From Pseudoluteimonas sp047602125 (GTDB lineage: Bacteria; Pseudomonadota; Gammaproteobacteria; Xanthomonadales; Xanthomonadaceae): a stretch of DNA of 64,000 bases. Below are positions 26,124 to 34,125 of this stretch, one piece after another. The notes beneath the pieces were generated by a model, which saw only the letters and a program-made list of their open reading frames with translations, was not told the origin of the DNA and ran no database searches. The position numbers were made by a program, and so were the translations under genes. The stretch spans positions 434,001-498,000 of the forward strand of contig JASGIB010000001.1 in NCBI GenBank assembly GCA_047602125.1, read 5' to 3'. Numbering within the stretch: the first letter of the stretch is position 1; each line of letters starts with the position of its first letter.

Positions 26124-27061
26124 TTCCATTCCCCGACTGCGGTTTCGAAATCGCCGACGGCGCCGATCGCGCGCGCATCCAGCGCCTTGTCGATGCGCTT
26201 CACCAAGCCGGCCAGCACCTTGCCCGGTCCGCATTCGGCGATGCGGTGGGCGCCGCGCGCGGCCAGCGCCTCGACGCAGCGCGCCCACTGCACCGGCAGG
26301 TACAACTGGCGCACCAGCGCGTCGCGGATCGCATCGATGCCTTCGTGCGCGACCGCGTCCACGTTCTGCACCACCGGCAACGACGGCGTGTTCCAGCGCA
26401 GCCCGGCCATGGTCTCGGCGAGGCGGTTCGCGGCTTCGCGCATCAGTGGCGTGTGCGAGGGCACGCTGACCGCGAGCTTCACCGCCTTGCGCACGCCCCT
26501 TTCCTGCAGCAGTGCCAGCGCGCGGTCGACCGCCGCGGCATCGCCGCCGATCACGATCTGCCCCGGCGAGTTGTAATTCGCCGGCACCACGACCTGCGAA
26601 CCAGATGCGAGCGTGCAGACTTCTTCCACCAGCGCGTCGTCGGCGCCGAGCACCGCGGCCATCGCGCCGCTGCCGGCGGGCGCGGCGTCCTGCATCAGCT
26701 GCCCGCGGATGCGCACGAGGTGCGCGCCGTCGCGCAGCGACAATGCGCCGGCCGCGACCAGCGCGGTGTATTCGCCAAGGCTGTGCCCGGCCAGCGCCGC
26801 GGGCCGGGCGCCGCCCTGCGATTCCCATGCGCGCCACACGGCGATGCCGGCGGCCAGCAAGGCGGGCTGGGTGTACTCAGTGCGGTTGAGCATTTCCTCG
26901 GGACCGCCCTGCGACAACGCCCACAGGTCGACGCCGGCGCCTTCGGACGCTTCCGCGAAGGCCTCGCGCACGACCGGGAAGGTTTCGGCGAGTTCGGCGA
27001 GCATGCCGACCGATTGCGAACCCTGCCCCGGGAACACGAAGGCGAGCGTGGATTGGCTCAA
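26120..27061 (-). CDS. fabD: Malonyl-CoA:ACP transacylase (FabD)
   Basis: 313 residues from a TTG at 27061 with GGAAGGA upstream. FVFPGQGSQSVGML opens the protein; the nucleophile is Ser94 in AGHSLGEY and the partner His203 in VPSHTPLM. It loads malonyl groups on ACP. Its stop overlaps the fabG start. Confidence 0.96.
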   Translation of the reverse strand: MSQSTLAFVFPGQGSQSVGMLAELAETFPVVREAFAEASEGAGVDLWALSQGGPEEMLNRTEYTQPALLAAGIAVWRAWESQGGARPAALAGHSLGEYTALVAAGALSLRDGAHLVRIRGQLMQDAAPAGSGAMAAVLGADDALVEEVCTLASGSQVVVPANYNSPGQIVIGGDAAAVDRALALLQERGVRKAVKLAVSVPSHTPLMREAANRLAETMAGLRWNTPSLPVVQNVDAVAHEGIDAIRDALVRQLYLPVQWARCVEALAARGAHRIAECGPGKVLAGLVKRIDKALDARAIGAVGDFETAVGEWK

Positions 27062-27092
27062 GCGCGGAGTCCTTCCGGAAAACGAGGGCCGG

Positions 27093-27122
27093 ATGATACG
27101 GGCGATCCTCCGGGGCTGTCTG
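27093..27122 (-). promoter_or_regulatory. Possible promoter upstream of fabD
   Basis: On the minus strand CAGACA (27122-27117) lies 18 bases before TATCAT (27098-27093), about 30 bases before the fabD TTG. The -10 is good and the -35 fair. It could give a second start within the yceD-to-fab operon. Confidence 0.35.
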
Positions 27123-27147
27123 TACCCGGGCGTATGCTGCGGATCGC

Positions 27148-27957
27148 TCAGTACGTCTGGCCCAGGATGGCGTGCAGCAGGTCGAATTCGCCATCGGCGA
27201 TGAAATCGATGGCGAGCAGCGCCACGACCACGCTCCACGTGGTGGCCGCATAGGCGATGAAGATGGAATTCGCGAGCGATCGCGCGGATTGCCCGAGCCA
27301 GCGGATGACCCGCGCGAAATTCCCCAGCCGTTCGCCCACGCGATGCACCTGCCGCGACACTTCGCCGGGTTCACCGTGCAGCGTGGACGACAGCAGTTGC
27401 GCGAGTGCATCCGGCCGCGTGGCGTAGTACTTCGCCATGCCGTGCACGAACAGCAGCCAGTCCCGCGCCTGCGCCTGCTCCAGGGTCATGACCTCGAGCG
27501 GGTCTTCCTCGAAGTCGAAGAAGCCGATGCCCTCCTCGCCGACGGCGATGTTGCGCGGCAGCGGCTGGCCGAAATAGGCGCCGCGCCGGTGCGCTTCCGC
27601 GATCGCGGCGATCGCCGCCGAGGCGAGCGCGTCGACCGCGGCCGGATCGTCCTTCGCGGCGCGCAGGCGCGAGGCCAGCTTGTGGCCGAGGTCGCTCAAC
27701 CGCAGGCGGTCGTCGGTTTCGCCGAGGATTTCGGGGATGCGGATGCCCAATGCGCGCAGTTCGCGCAGACGCCGCGCCTCGACCTGCTTCGCTTGGGCGC
27801 CGACCGGGTGCGGGGGTGGACGCAGCGGGCCGATGTCGAGGCGACGCGCGACCAGGTCGAGCGCGCGCCGCCTGAACCGGCGCGCGCCTTTGCCGCGGGC
27901 GTCGTAATGCTTTTCCCAGGCACGTTGCCCTTCGACGACGATCGACCGGACGGACAT
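27148..27957 (-). CDS. Kinase-fold membrane protein lacking the catalytic Asp
   Basis: 269 residues between fabH and fabD, where plsX is often found nearby in other bacteria. It resembles small bacterial Ser/Thr or lipopolysaccharide kinases: an N-lobe with E-x-x-R-x-L (VEARRLRELRALGIRIPEIL), a catalytic-loop-like YFGQPLPRNIAV and a metal-binding FFDFEEDP (Asp148). In the loop the usual H-G-D becomes F-G-Q (Gln131), so the catalytic aspartate is missing while Asn136 and Asp148 remain. A membrane segment near residues 228-250 ends the protein. It may be a pseudokinase or a lipid/ligand-binding relative; no function is assigned. Confidence 0.7.
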   Translation of the reverse strand: MSVRSIVVEGQRAWEKHYDARGKGARRFRRRALDLVARRLDIGPLRPPPHPVGAQAKQVEARRLRELRALGIRIPEILGETDDRLRLSDLGHKLASRLRAAKDDPAAVDALASAAIAAIAEAHRRGAYFGQPLPRNIAVGEEGIGFFDFEEDPLEVMTLEQAQARDWLLFVHGMAKYYATRPDALAQLLSSTLHGEPGEVSRQVHRVGERLGNFARVIRWLGQSARSLANSIFIAYAATTWSVVVALLAIDFIADGEFDLLHAILGQTY

Positions 27958-28012
27958 TCCGTGGACTCCCGCGTGGCGCCGGTGCGGCGCGTTGCCGCGG
28001 CCGCCAACCGGT

Positions 28013-28993
28013 TCAATATCGCAGCAGCACCGAACCCCAGGTAAACCCGCCGCCGAAGGCCTCGAGCAGCACCAGTTGCCCGCGCTGGACCTTGCCCGAG
28101 CGCACCGCTTCGTCCAGCGCCAGCGGCACCGAACCGGAAGACGTGTTGCCGTGCTTGTCGACGGTGACGATCACGCGCTCCATCGGCATGTCCAGGCGCT
28201 TGGCCGTGGCCTCGATGATGCGCAGGTTGGCCTGGTGCGGGATCAGCCAGTCGATGTCGTGGCGATCCAGGCCGTTGGCTTCCAGCGTTTCCTCGACGAC
28301 CGAATCGAGCGCCTTGACCGCATGCTTGAACACTTCGTTGCCGGTCATCAGCACGCGCACGCCGGCGTTGTCCTCGCCCGGCCTGAAGCCTTCGGACACG
28401 CCGACCGGGTTCCACAGCAGTTCCTTCTTCGCGCCGTCGGCGTGCAGGTGGGTGCTGAGCACGCCGGTCTCGGCATCGGCCTTGAGCACCACCGCGCCGG
28501 CGCCGTCGCCGAACAGCACGCAGGTGCTGCGGTCGCTCCAGTCGACCATGCGCGTCAGGGTTTCCGAACCGACGACCAGCGCGGTTTTCGCATCGCCCGC
28601 GCGGATGAACTTGTCGGCGACGGACAGCGCGTAGATGAAGCCCGAACAGGCGGCGTTGACGTCGAACGCGGGACAACCGGCGATGCCGAGTTCCGCCTGC
28701 ATCAGGCAGGCCGAGGACGGGAAGATCAGGTTCGGCGTGGTGGTGCCGAACACGATCAGGTCGATCTCGCCGGGCTCGACGCCGGCGGCTTCCATCGCGC
28801 GCAGGGCCGCATCGCGCCCCAGCGAGACCGTGGTCTCGCCCTCGCCGGCGACGTGCCGCTGGCGGATGCCGGTGCGGGTGGCGATCCATTCGTCGCTGGT
28901 CTCGACGCGCTGCGCCAGCTCGTCGTTGCTGACGGCGCGCGCCGGCAGCGCACTGCCGGTACCGGCGATGCGGGAATAGATCCGCTCGCTCAT
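28013..28993 (-). CDS. fabH: 3-oxoacyl-ACP synthase III (FabH)
   Basis: 326 residues. The catalytic triad is Cys116 (NAACSGF), His253 (IPHQAN) and Asn283 (HGNTSSG). It starts fatty-acid synthesis from an acyl-CoA and malonyl-ACP. The gene follows rpmF directly; plsX, which lies between these two in E. coli, is not present. Confidence 0.97.
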   Translation of the reverse strand: MSERIYSRIAGTGSALPARAVSNDELAQRVETSDEWIATRTGIRQRHVAGEGETTVSLGRDAALRAMEAAGVEPGEIDLIVFGTTTPNLIFPSSACLMQAELGIAGCPAFDVNAACSGFIYALSVADKFIRAGDAKTALVVGSETLTRMVDWSDRSTCVLFGDGAGAVVLKADAETGVLSTHLHADGAKKELLWNPVGVSEGFRPGEDNAGVRVLMTGNEVFKHAVKALDSVVEETLEANGLDRHDIDWLIPHQANLRIIEATAKRLDMPMERVIVTVDKHGNTSSGSVPLALDEAVRSGKVQRGQLVLLEAFGGGFTWGSVLLRY

Positions 28994-29023
28994 GGGCGGG
29001 ACCTCCGGGTGCTGCGATGTCGT

Positions 29024-29043
29024 GCGGCCCGGGATCGGGCCGC
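29024..29043. repeat. Perfect 8-bp stem-loop between rpmF and fabH
   Basis: GCGGCCCG-GGAT-CGGGCCGC lies 17 bases past the rpmF stop on the minus strand and just before fabH. There is no T-run. It is a mirror in form and position of the stem behind acpP. Confidence 0.7.
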
Positions 29044-29060
29044 TGGCCGCGCGCGGCGGG

Positions 29061-29255
29061 TCACTCTTCGTCGACGACCTTGGTCTTCGGCACGATCACC
29101 TGCTTGCCGCGGTAATAGCCGTCGGCGGTGACGTGGTGGCGCAGGTGGGTCTCGCCCGAGGTCGGGTCGGTGGCCAGCTGCTTGGCCGTCAGCGCGTCGT
29201 GCGAACGACGCTGGCCGCGGCGGGAGGGGGAAACGCGGGACTTCTGCACTGCCAT
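29061..29255 (-). CDS. rpmF: 50S ribosomal protein L32
   Basis: 64 residues, MAVQKSRVSPSRRGQRRSHD and a short HLRHHVTADGYYRGKQVI tail, the standard L32 of gammaproteobacteria (a form without zinc cysteines). It follows yceD, the classic pairing. Confidence 0.97.
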   Translation of the reverse strand: MAVQKSRVSPSRRGQRRSHDALTAKQLATDPTSGETHLRHHVTADGYYRGKQVIVPKTKVVDEE

Positions 29256-29327
29256 GGGATTGCTCCAGAAAAGCTCAAATTCACTGTGAAACGGTAACTT
29301 CGAAACCAGGTACCCCGGAATCCGCCT

Positions 29328-29840
29328 TCAACCACCGGGCTTTTTCAGTGCCGACAGCGCCGCGAAGGGGTTGTCCCGCCGGGGCTCGTCCGCGTCCTGC
29401 GTCCAGTCGCCTTCCAGCGGCTCCGTTCCCGGCCCCACCGGCACCACCGGCAAGGCCAGGATCAACTCGTCCTCGACCAGGTCCAGCGGGCGCAACAGGC
29501 CGTCCGCGGGAACCAGCAGGGGTTCGTAACCTTCCGGCAACGCGGCCTCGTCGGCCTCGTCCCGGATCAACCCGAGTCGCTGTTCCACCCGCACCGGAAG
29601 CAGGAACCGCTGCAGGCTGCGCTGGCATTGCAGCGGCAGCTCGGCCTCGGCGACCAGCGCCACGCGCGGCAATTGCAGCGCGTCGCGGTCGAAATCCATG
29701 CTGAAGCGGACTTCACCCTCGGGATCCAGCAGTCCGTCCTGCAGCCGCGGCAACGAGGCCAGCGGCACGCGCCCCTCGATCCTGCGCCGCGCCGCGACCC
29801 AGCGCCACGCGTCCACGACCTCGGGGATTTCGGCGGACAT
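29328..29840 (-). CDS. yceD: YceD family (DUF177) protein
   Basis: 170 residues from the ATG at 29840. It has the DUF177 core (LPLQCQRSLQRFLLPVRVEQRLGLI) and a late acidic segment (LDLVEDELILALPVVP). YceD proteins sit upstream of rpmF across bacteria and are linked with 23S rRNA handling, but the role is not settled. A consensus promoter ends about five bases before the start codon, and no Shine-Dalgarno sequence is seen, so the message may be leaderless. Confidence 0.93.
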   Translation of the reverse strand: MSAEIPEVVDAWRWVAARRRIEGRVPLASLPRLQDGLLDPEGEVRFSMDFDRDALQLPRVALVAEAELPLQCQRSLQRFLLPVRVEQRLGLIRDEADEAALPEGYEPLLVPADGLLRPLDLVEDELILALPVVPVGPGTEPLEGDWTQDADEPRRDNPFAALSALKKPGG

Positions 29841-29850
29841 AAGACGCGAA

Positions 29851-29879
29851 ATGCTAGGGCCAGCCCCGGGCGATGTCAA
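29851..29879 (-). promoter_or_regulatory. Sigma-70 promoter of the yceD-rpmF-fab operon
   Basis: On the minus strand TTGACA (29879-29874), a 17-base spacer, then TAGCAT (29856-29851). This is a near-consensus housekeeping promoter. Transcription would begin near 29845, only about five bases before the yceD ATG at 29840. Confidence 0.8.
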
Positions 29880-29963
29880 ACCCAAACCCTTGACTTGGCA
29901 AGGCATTTGCCGCCCGCGCCGGGATCGGGGCAGACTGCCAAGGCACCCCCGGGGGATTCCTGC

Positions 29964-30323
29964 GTGAAGGCTTTCATCGTCCTGTTGTTGCTGGCGCTGG
30001 CCGCCGGCGTGGTCCTCCTGCTCCGCCGGCGCGGCCCCGCCCCCCGCCAGCGCGCCGTGGCGGAGCTCCTCGACGCCGCCGATGCGCTCGAGGCCCGCCT
30101 GCGCGAGGCCCGGGCGGAAATCGAGGCCGTCGCCGGCGACGACGCCAACCCGGTGCGCGATGCCATGCAGGAAATGCTGCGCCAGCGCCTTTGGCTGCAG
30201 CAGCACGGCGCCCAGGCCTCGCTGGAACAGATCGACGGCGTGCGTGCGTCCATCGACGCCGCCCGCGGCCGCATCGAGCAGATGCTGGCGCAGGTGGAGC
30301 GCGCGCGCTCGAACGTGCATTGA
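29964..30323 (+). CDS. Small membrane protein with coiled-coil tail
   Basis: 119 residues from a GTG at 29964 with GGGGGA seven bases upstream. Residues 3-20 (AFIVLLLLALAAGVVLLL) form one membrane segment; the rest is a charged helix with heptad-like spacing (AELLDAADALEARLREARAEI and later LEQIDGVRASIDAARGRIEQML). I do not recognise a named family. It is coupled to maf by a TTGA overlap. Confidence 0.75.
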   Translation: MKAFIVLLLLALAAGVVLLLRRRGPAPRQRAVAELLDAADALEARLREARAEIEAVAGDDANPVRDAMQEMLRQRLWLQQHGAQASLEQIDGVRASIDAARGRIEQMLAQVERARSNVH

Positions 30324-30904
30324 ACGGGCCGCCACGCCGCCTGCTGCTCGCCTCGACCTCGCCCTACCGGCGCGAACTGCTGTCGCGCCTGCGCCTGCCG
30401 TTCGAATGCCTGCCGCCGCGTGTCGATGAGACGCCCTTGCCCGGCGAATCGCCGGCCGCGCTCGCGTCCCGGCTCGCGGGGGAAAAAGCCGCCGAGGTCC
30501 ACTCCCGCGAACCTGAGGCTTGCGTCATCGGCAGCGACCAGGTCGCCGACCTCGGCGGCCGCGTGCTCGGCAAATCGGGGAATCTTGAAACCGCCTCGGC
30601 GCAACTGCGCGCGATGTCCGGCCGCGAAGTCGCGTTCCACACCGCGCTGTGCATCGTCGGCCCGGGTTTCCGCGAATCCGCCGTAGACACCACCCGCGTG
30701 CGCATGCGCACACTCGACGGCGACGACATCGCGCGTTACCTCGAAGCCGAACCGGCGTTCGATTGCGCCGGCAGTTTCAAGGCCGAAGGCCTGGGAATCG
30801 CCCTGTTCGACGCGATCGACAGCTGCGACCCGACCGCGCTGGTCGGCTTGCCGCTGATCGCAACTGCCCGACTGTTGCGGAAAGCGGGGTTTGCGGTGCC
30901 GTGA
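30320..30904 (+). CDS. Maf family nucleotide pyrophosphatase (YceF type)
   Basis: 194 residues from a TTG at 30320 overlapping the previous stop. LLLASTSPYRRELLSRL is the N-terminal Maf signature (S-x-S-x-x-R), VIGSDQVADLGG holds the catalytic aspartate, and GKSGNLETASAQL follows. The FDCAGSFKAEGLG segment and DPTALVGLPL fit the YceF branch, which acts on 7-methyl-GTP. Housecleaning hydrolysis of non-canonical nucleotides is the family role. Confidence 0.92.
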   Translation: MNGPPRRLLLASTSPYRRELLSRLRLPFECLPPRVDETPLPGESPAALASRLAGEKAAEVHSREPEACVIGSDQVADLGGRVLGKSGNLETASAQLRAMSGREVAFHTALCIVGPGFRESAVDTTRVRMRTLDGDDIARYLEAEPAFDCAGSFKAEGLGIALFDAIDSCDPTALVGLPLIATARLLRKAGFAVP

Positions 30905-30967
30905 AAGGCAATGCGCTTGCAGCTCTAGATTCGGAATCGATCAGTCGTCAAGTGCCAAGGACATCCA

Positions 30968-31216
30968 ATGACTCAATTTGGTAACTGTTGCAAAGACCTG
31001 AGAGATGCAATGACTTCACCTCCTGTGTCGCTCTTCCGGATTGAGGACAATGATGTCTTATATCTATCCGTCGGCTTTGCCAACACAGACCAAGGTGTTG
31101 GCTGGTTCGATCAGGCAGTTCTGTTTTGCCCGTTTTGTGGCAGCTCGCTTCAGTCACGCGAAGAGATCCGGCGCAAAGCGGACGTTCGACAATTCATCCA
31201 AGCCCTAATCGCTTAG
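30968..31216 (+). CDS. Hypothetical 82-residue protein with CPFCG motif, AT-rich islet
   Basis: ATG at 30968 with AAGGA upstream; 82 residues. A C-terminal FCPFCGSSL is a possible zinc knuckle half, with Cys7 and Cys8 (NCCKD) as possible partners. The DNA is far less GC-rich than its surroundings (29 of 60 at 31021-31080). It sits between maf and a degenerate copy of the 3' end of the glycosyltransferase gene. I do not recognise the family; short cytoplasmic proteins of this kind are common cargo of small insertions. Confidence 0.6.
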   Translation: MTQFGNCCKDLRDAMTSPPVSLFRIEDNDVLYLSVGFANTDQGVGWFDQAVLFCPFCGSSLQSREEIRRKADVRQFIQALIA

Positions 31217-31244
31217 CGACCTGACAACCGAGTTCACTCGATCC

Positions 31245-31277
31245 TCATTCGAAATCGATCGGCACTTCGCTCCCACT
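31245..31277 (-). pseudogene. Degenerate duplicate of a glycosyltransferase gene 3' end
   Basis: Read on the minus strand this gives G-S-E-V-P-I-D-F-E and a TGA stop. The intact gene next to it ends W-S-E-I-P-I-D-L-E and TAA at 31284. By hand the two 30-base ends agree at about 21 positions. It looks like the last codons of a lost paralogue. Confidence 0.55.
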
Positions 31278-31283
31278 CGACCC

Positions 31284-33134
31284 TTATTCCAGGTCGATGG
31301 GAATCTCGCTCCAGGGCTCCACGCTGCCATCGCGACCGATCAGCCACAGCCCCAGCCAGTGCCGGCCCTTCGGCATGTCCTCCAGATCGACCTGCGCGCG
31401 GTAACCGATGTTCGGGTGCTGCGGATCGTTGGAGAACGGCCAGATCATCTTCGGCCCGATGCTGTGCAGGCCGTACTCCGCCCTCGCCACGCGCCGGCCG
31501 TCCACCGTTACCCAGATCGAACGCAATCCCACGCCGTCCTTGAACGCCCAGCCGCTGACCTCGAACCGGCGCCCGACCCTGGCATCAACCGCCGGGCTTT
31601 CGATCCACGCGATCGAAGGTGTCGTGCACTCGCCCGCGCCCGGGCCGGCCTTGTCCAGGCGCGGCAAAGCGAACAACAGGAAACGCTGGCGCCCGTGGTC
31701 GATGCTGATCGTGCGCGGCGCCGGCATCGGTCCCACGCGATCGCACAATTCGTGGTAACGGGCAGGCAAATCGCGGAGCTGGACCTCGCTCGCGCCAAGG
31801 ACCAGCAGTATCGGGTGCCGGCTGCGATCGACGCGCTCCTCGCGCAGCCCCCACAAGTGCAGTTGCGGCGCACGTCCATGCTTGACGTTGAGCGGATGCG
31901 GCAGCACTGCGATCCGTGGATTGCCCAGCGCAAAACCGAGTTCCGCGCCGATCTTGAAGTCGTCGGCGACGATCCGGGTGCCCTTGGGCATACCGTGCAG
32001 GACGCGCCGCGTCTGGGTGGCGAGCTTCTGCCAGCCGGCGAAGTTCGACGGATACCAGCGGGTGGCCGCGGTCGTCTCGCGCAGGCGCGGCACCGACACC
32101 GCGGCGTAGTAAACGAGCATCAGCACCAGGCCAGCAGTCGCGAGCACGCCGGTCGCGTGGCGCAGCCATCGCGGCCAGCGATCGAGCACAGCCGGCAACA
32201 GCGGCAGCAACGCGATGAAGCCCTGCAAAGGCCAATGGAAGCTCACGCGCTCGGTGTCGGCGAAGAACCCGAGCAGGAAGAAGCCGAGCACCACCAGGCC
32301 GCCGAGTAGCGCGAAGAACTTCGGCGCCGGGCGCGGGTCGCGCGCGAACCGCCATGCCGCGACGGCCATCGCGACGAGCAACAGCGGCGTCACCAGCAGC
32401 GATTGCACGAGCATGAACTGGATGCCGTCGGCGTGGAACGCCCACGGATGCCGATCGACCAACTGGAAGCGCAGGCCAGCCTCGGCGTTGTCCATGTTCC
32501 AGGCCACCAGCGGCGTCCAGGCCGCGGCACCGAACGCGATCGCGATCCACAGGCGCGGATCGCGCAGCGCGCGCCGCCCCTCCGGCATCAGCAGCAGCAC
32601 CAGGAAACCCACCGCGAGCACCGCGATGAACCGGTAATGGCTGAAGGCGCCAAGCGCGAGGCCAGCGGCGAGTTCCACCGCCGCGCCGGCGCTGACATTG
32701 CGCAGCAGGCGCGCGCAGGCGTCCATGCACAACAACGTGGCCACCGCCATCGCCGCATCCGGGAGCGCGAGCAGGCCGAGCGTGCCCGCAAGCGGCAACA
32801 GCAGGGCGAACAGCGCCGCCTGCCAGCCGGCGGTTGCGCCGAATTCGCGCGCCGTCACCCGCGCGACCAGCCACGGCACCGCCGCCGCCAGCAACAGGAA
32901 CGGGATGCGCAGGCCCAGCGCTTCGCGCCCGAACAGTTCGACCCCCAGCCGAGTGAGCCACGCCGTCAATCCCGGCAGGTCCGAATAGGCCCATGCCGGA
33001 TGCATGCCCTCCTGCCAGTAGAAGGCTTCGTCGACGAACAGCGGCAGGTGCATGGCGAGCGCGCACTTGACCGCGAGCACGGCGCACCATGCGGCGATGA
33101 AGGTCCTGCGCGCTTCGGTTTCGTTCCGCAGCAA
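31284..33134 (-). CDS. Glycosyltransferase family 39-like membrane protein
   Basis: 616 residues from a TTG at 33134; the start is uncertain. The first 360 residues hold about ten hydrophobic helices, and the first periplasmic loop has the GT-C signature FVDEAFYWQEGMHPAWAYSDLPGLTAWL, with the acidic D-E pair. The second half (about 390-616) is soluble and ends in an Ig-like beta domain (GRRFEVSGWAFKDGVGLRSIWVTVDG). PMT/ArnT-type enzymes move sugars from polyprenyl-phosphate donors to lipids or proteins in the periplasm. The acceptor here is unknown. Divergent from the MoxR gene across 45 bp. Confidence 0.85.
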   Translation of the reverse strand: MLRNETEARRTFIAAWCAVLAVKCALAMHLPLFVDEAFYWQEGMHPAWAYSDLPGLTAWLTRLGVELFGREALGLRIPFLLLAAAVPWLVARVTAREFGATAGWQAALFALLLPLAGTLGLLALPDAAMAVATLLCMDACARLLRNVSAGAAVELAAGLALGAFSHYRFIAVLAVGFLVLLLMPEGRRALRDPRLWIAIAFGAAAWTPLVAWNMDNAEAGLRFQLVDRHPWAFHADGIQFMLVQSLLVTPLLLVAMAVAAWRFARDPRPAPKFFALLGGLVVLGFFLLGFFADTERVSFHWPLQGFIALLPLLPAVLDRWPRWLRHATGVLATAGLVLMLVYYAAVSVPRLRETTAATRWYPSNFAGWQKLATQTRRVLHGMPKGTRIVADDFKIGAELGFALGNPRIAVLPHPLNVKHGRAPQLHLWGLREERVDRSRHPILLVLGASEVQLRDLPARYHELCDRVGPMPAPRTISIDHGRQRFLLFALPRLDKAGPGAGECTTPSIAWIESPAVDARVGRRFEVSGWAFKDGVGLRSIWVTVDGRRVARAEYGLHSIGPKMIWPFSNDPQHPNIGYRAQVDLEDMPKGRHWLGLWLIGRDGSVEPWSEIPIDLE

Positions 33135-33179
33135 GTTTCGGCCCCGTTACACTGCCGGTGGAGAATCCTGGAGACGGGC

Positions 33180-34124
33180 ATGCCCGCAACCGCCGACATG
33201 CTACCCGACGCGCTGCGGCGCGGCCTCGTCGAGGCCATCGCCCAGGTCAACGCGCTGGTGCTCGGCAAGCCGCAGGAGATCCGGCTGGCGTTCGCCGCGC
33301 TGCTCTCGGGCGGCCACCTGCTGATCGAGGACCAGCCCGGGCTCGGCAAGACCACGCTCGCGCATGCGCTGGCGGTGACCCTGGGGCTGCGCTTCGAACG
33401 CGTGCAGTTCACCTCCGACCTGATGCCGTCCGACATCCTCGGCGTCTCGGTCTACGACGCCGGCAGCGCGCGCTTCGAATTCCACCCCGGACCGGTGTTC
33501 GCGCAGGTCCTGCTCGCGGACGAGATCAACCGCGCGCCGCCGCGCACGCAGAGCGCGCTGCTCGAGGCCATGGCCGAACAGCAGGTGAGCATCGACGGCA
33601 CCACGCACGCGCTGCCGAGGCCGTTCTTCGTGATCGCCACGCAGAACCCGGTCGACCTCGCCGGTACCTATCCGCTGCCGGATTCGCAACTCGACCGCTT
33701 CCTGCTGCGCCTGTCGCTCGGTTATCCGGGCGAAGCCGCCGAGCGCGAACTGCTCACCGGCGCCGACCGCCGCGAACTGATCGCGAAGGCCACGCCCCGG
33801 CTGGGCCCGGAATCGGTGCTGGAACTGCGCGAGGCCACCGACCGCGTGCATGCCAGCGACGCCCTGCTCGACTACGTGCAGGCCTTGCTGCACCGCAGCC
33901 GCCACCATCCGGGCGTGCGCACCGGCCTGTCGCCCCGCGCCGGCATCGCCCTGCTGCGCGCGGCGCGCGCGCATGCGCTGCTGCTCGGCCGCGAACACGT
34001 GGTCCCCGAGGACGTGCAAGCCCTGTTCATCCCGGTCGCCGCGCACCGGCTCGCGCCCGATGTCGACGCCGGCGATGGCCGCGCACTCGCCAAGGCCGTC
34101 CTGCACGCGGTCCCGGTGGATTGA
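33180..34124 (+). CDS. MoxR-family AAA ATPase
   Basis: 314 residues from the ATG at 33180 with GGAG upstream. Walker A is EDQPGLGKTTLAH, Walker B LLADEINRAPPRTQSALLEAM, sensor 1 ATQNPVDLAGTYPLPDSQLDRF. MoxR proteins act as chaperones for partner assembly, usually with VWA proteins. It opens a cluster with a DUF58 protein and a transglutaminase-like protein, a common three-gene set whose joint role is not defined. Confidence 0.94.
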   Translation: MPATADMLPDALRRGLVEAIAQVNALVLGKPQEIRLAFAALLSGGHLLIEDQPGLGKTTLAHALAVTLGLRFERVQFTSDLMPSDILGVSVYDAGSARFEFHPGPVFAQVLLADEINRAPPRTQSALLEAMAEQQVSIDGTTHALPRPFFVIATQNPVDLAGTYPLPDSQLDRFLLRLSLGYPGEAAERELLTGADRRELIAKATPRLGPESVLELREATDRVHASDALLDYVQALLHRSRHHPGVRTGLSPRAGIALLRAARAHALLLGREHVVPEDVQALFIPVAAHRLAPDVDAGDGRALAKAVLHAVPVD

Positions 34125-34125
34125 A

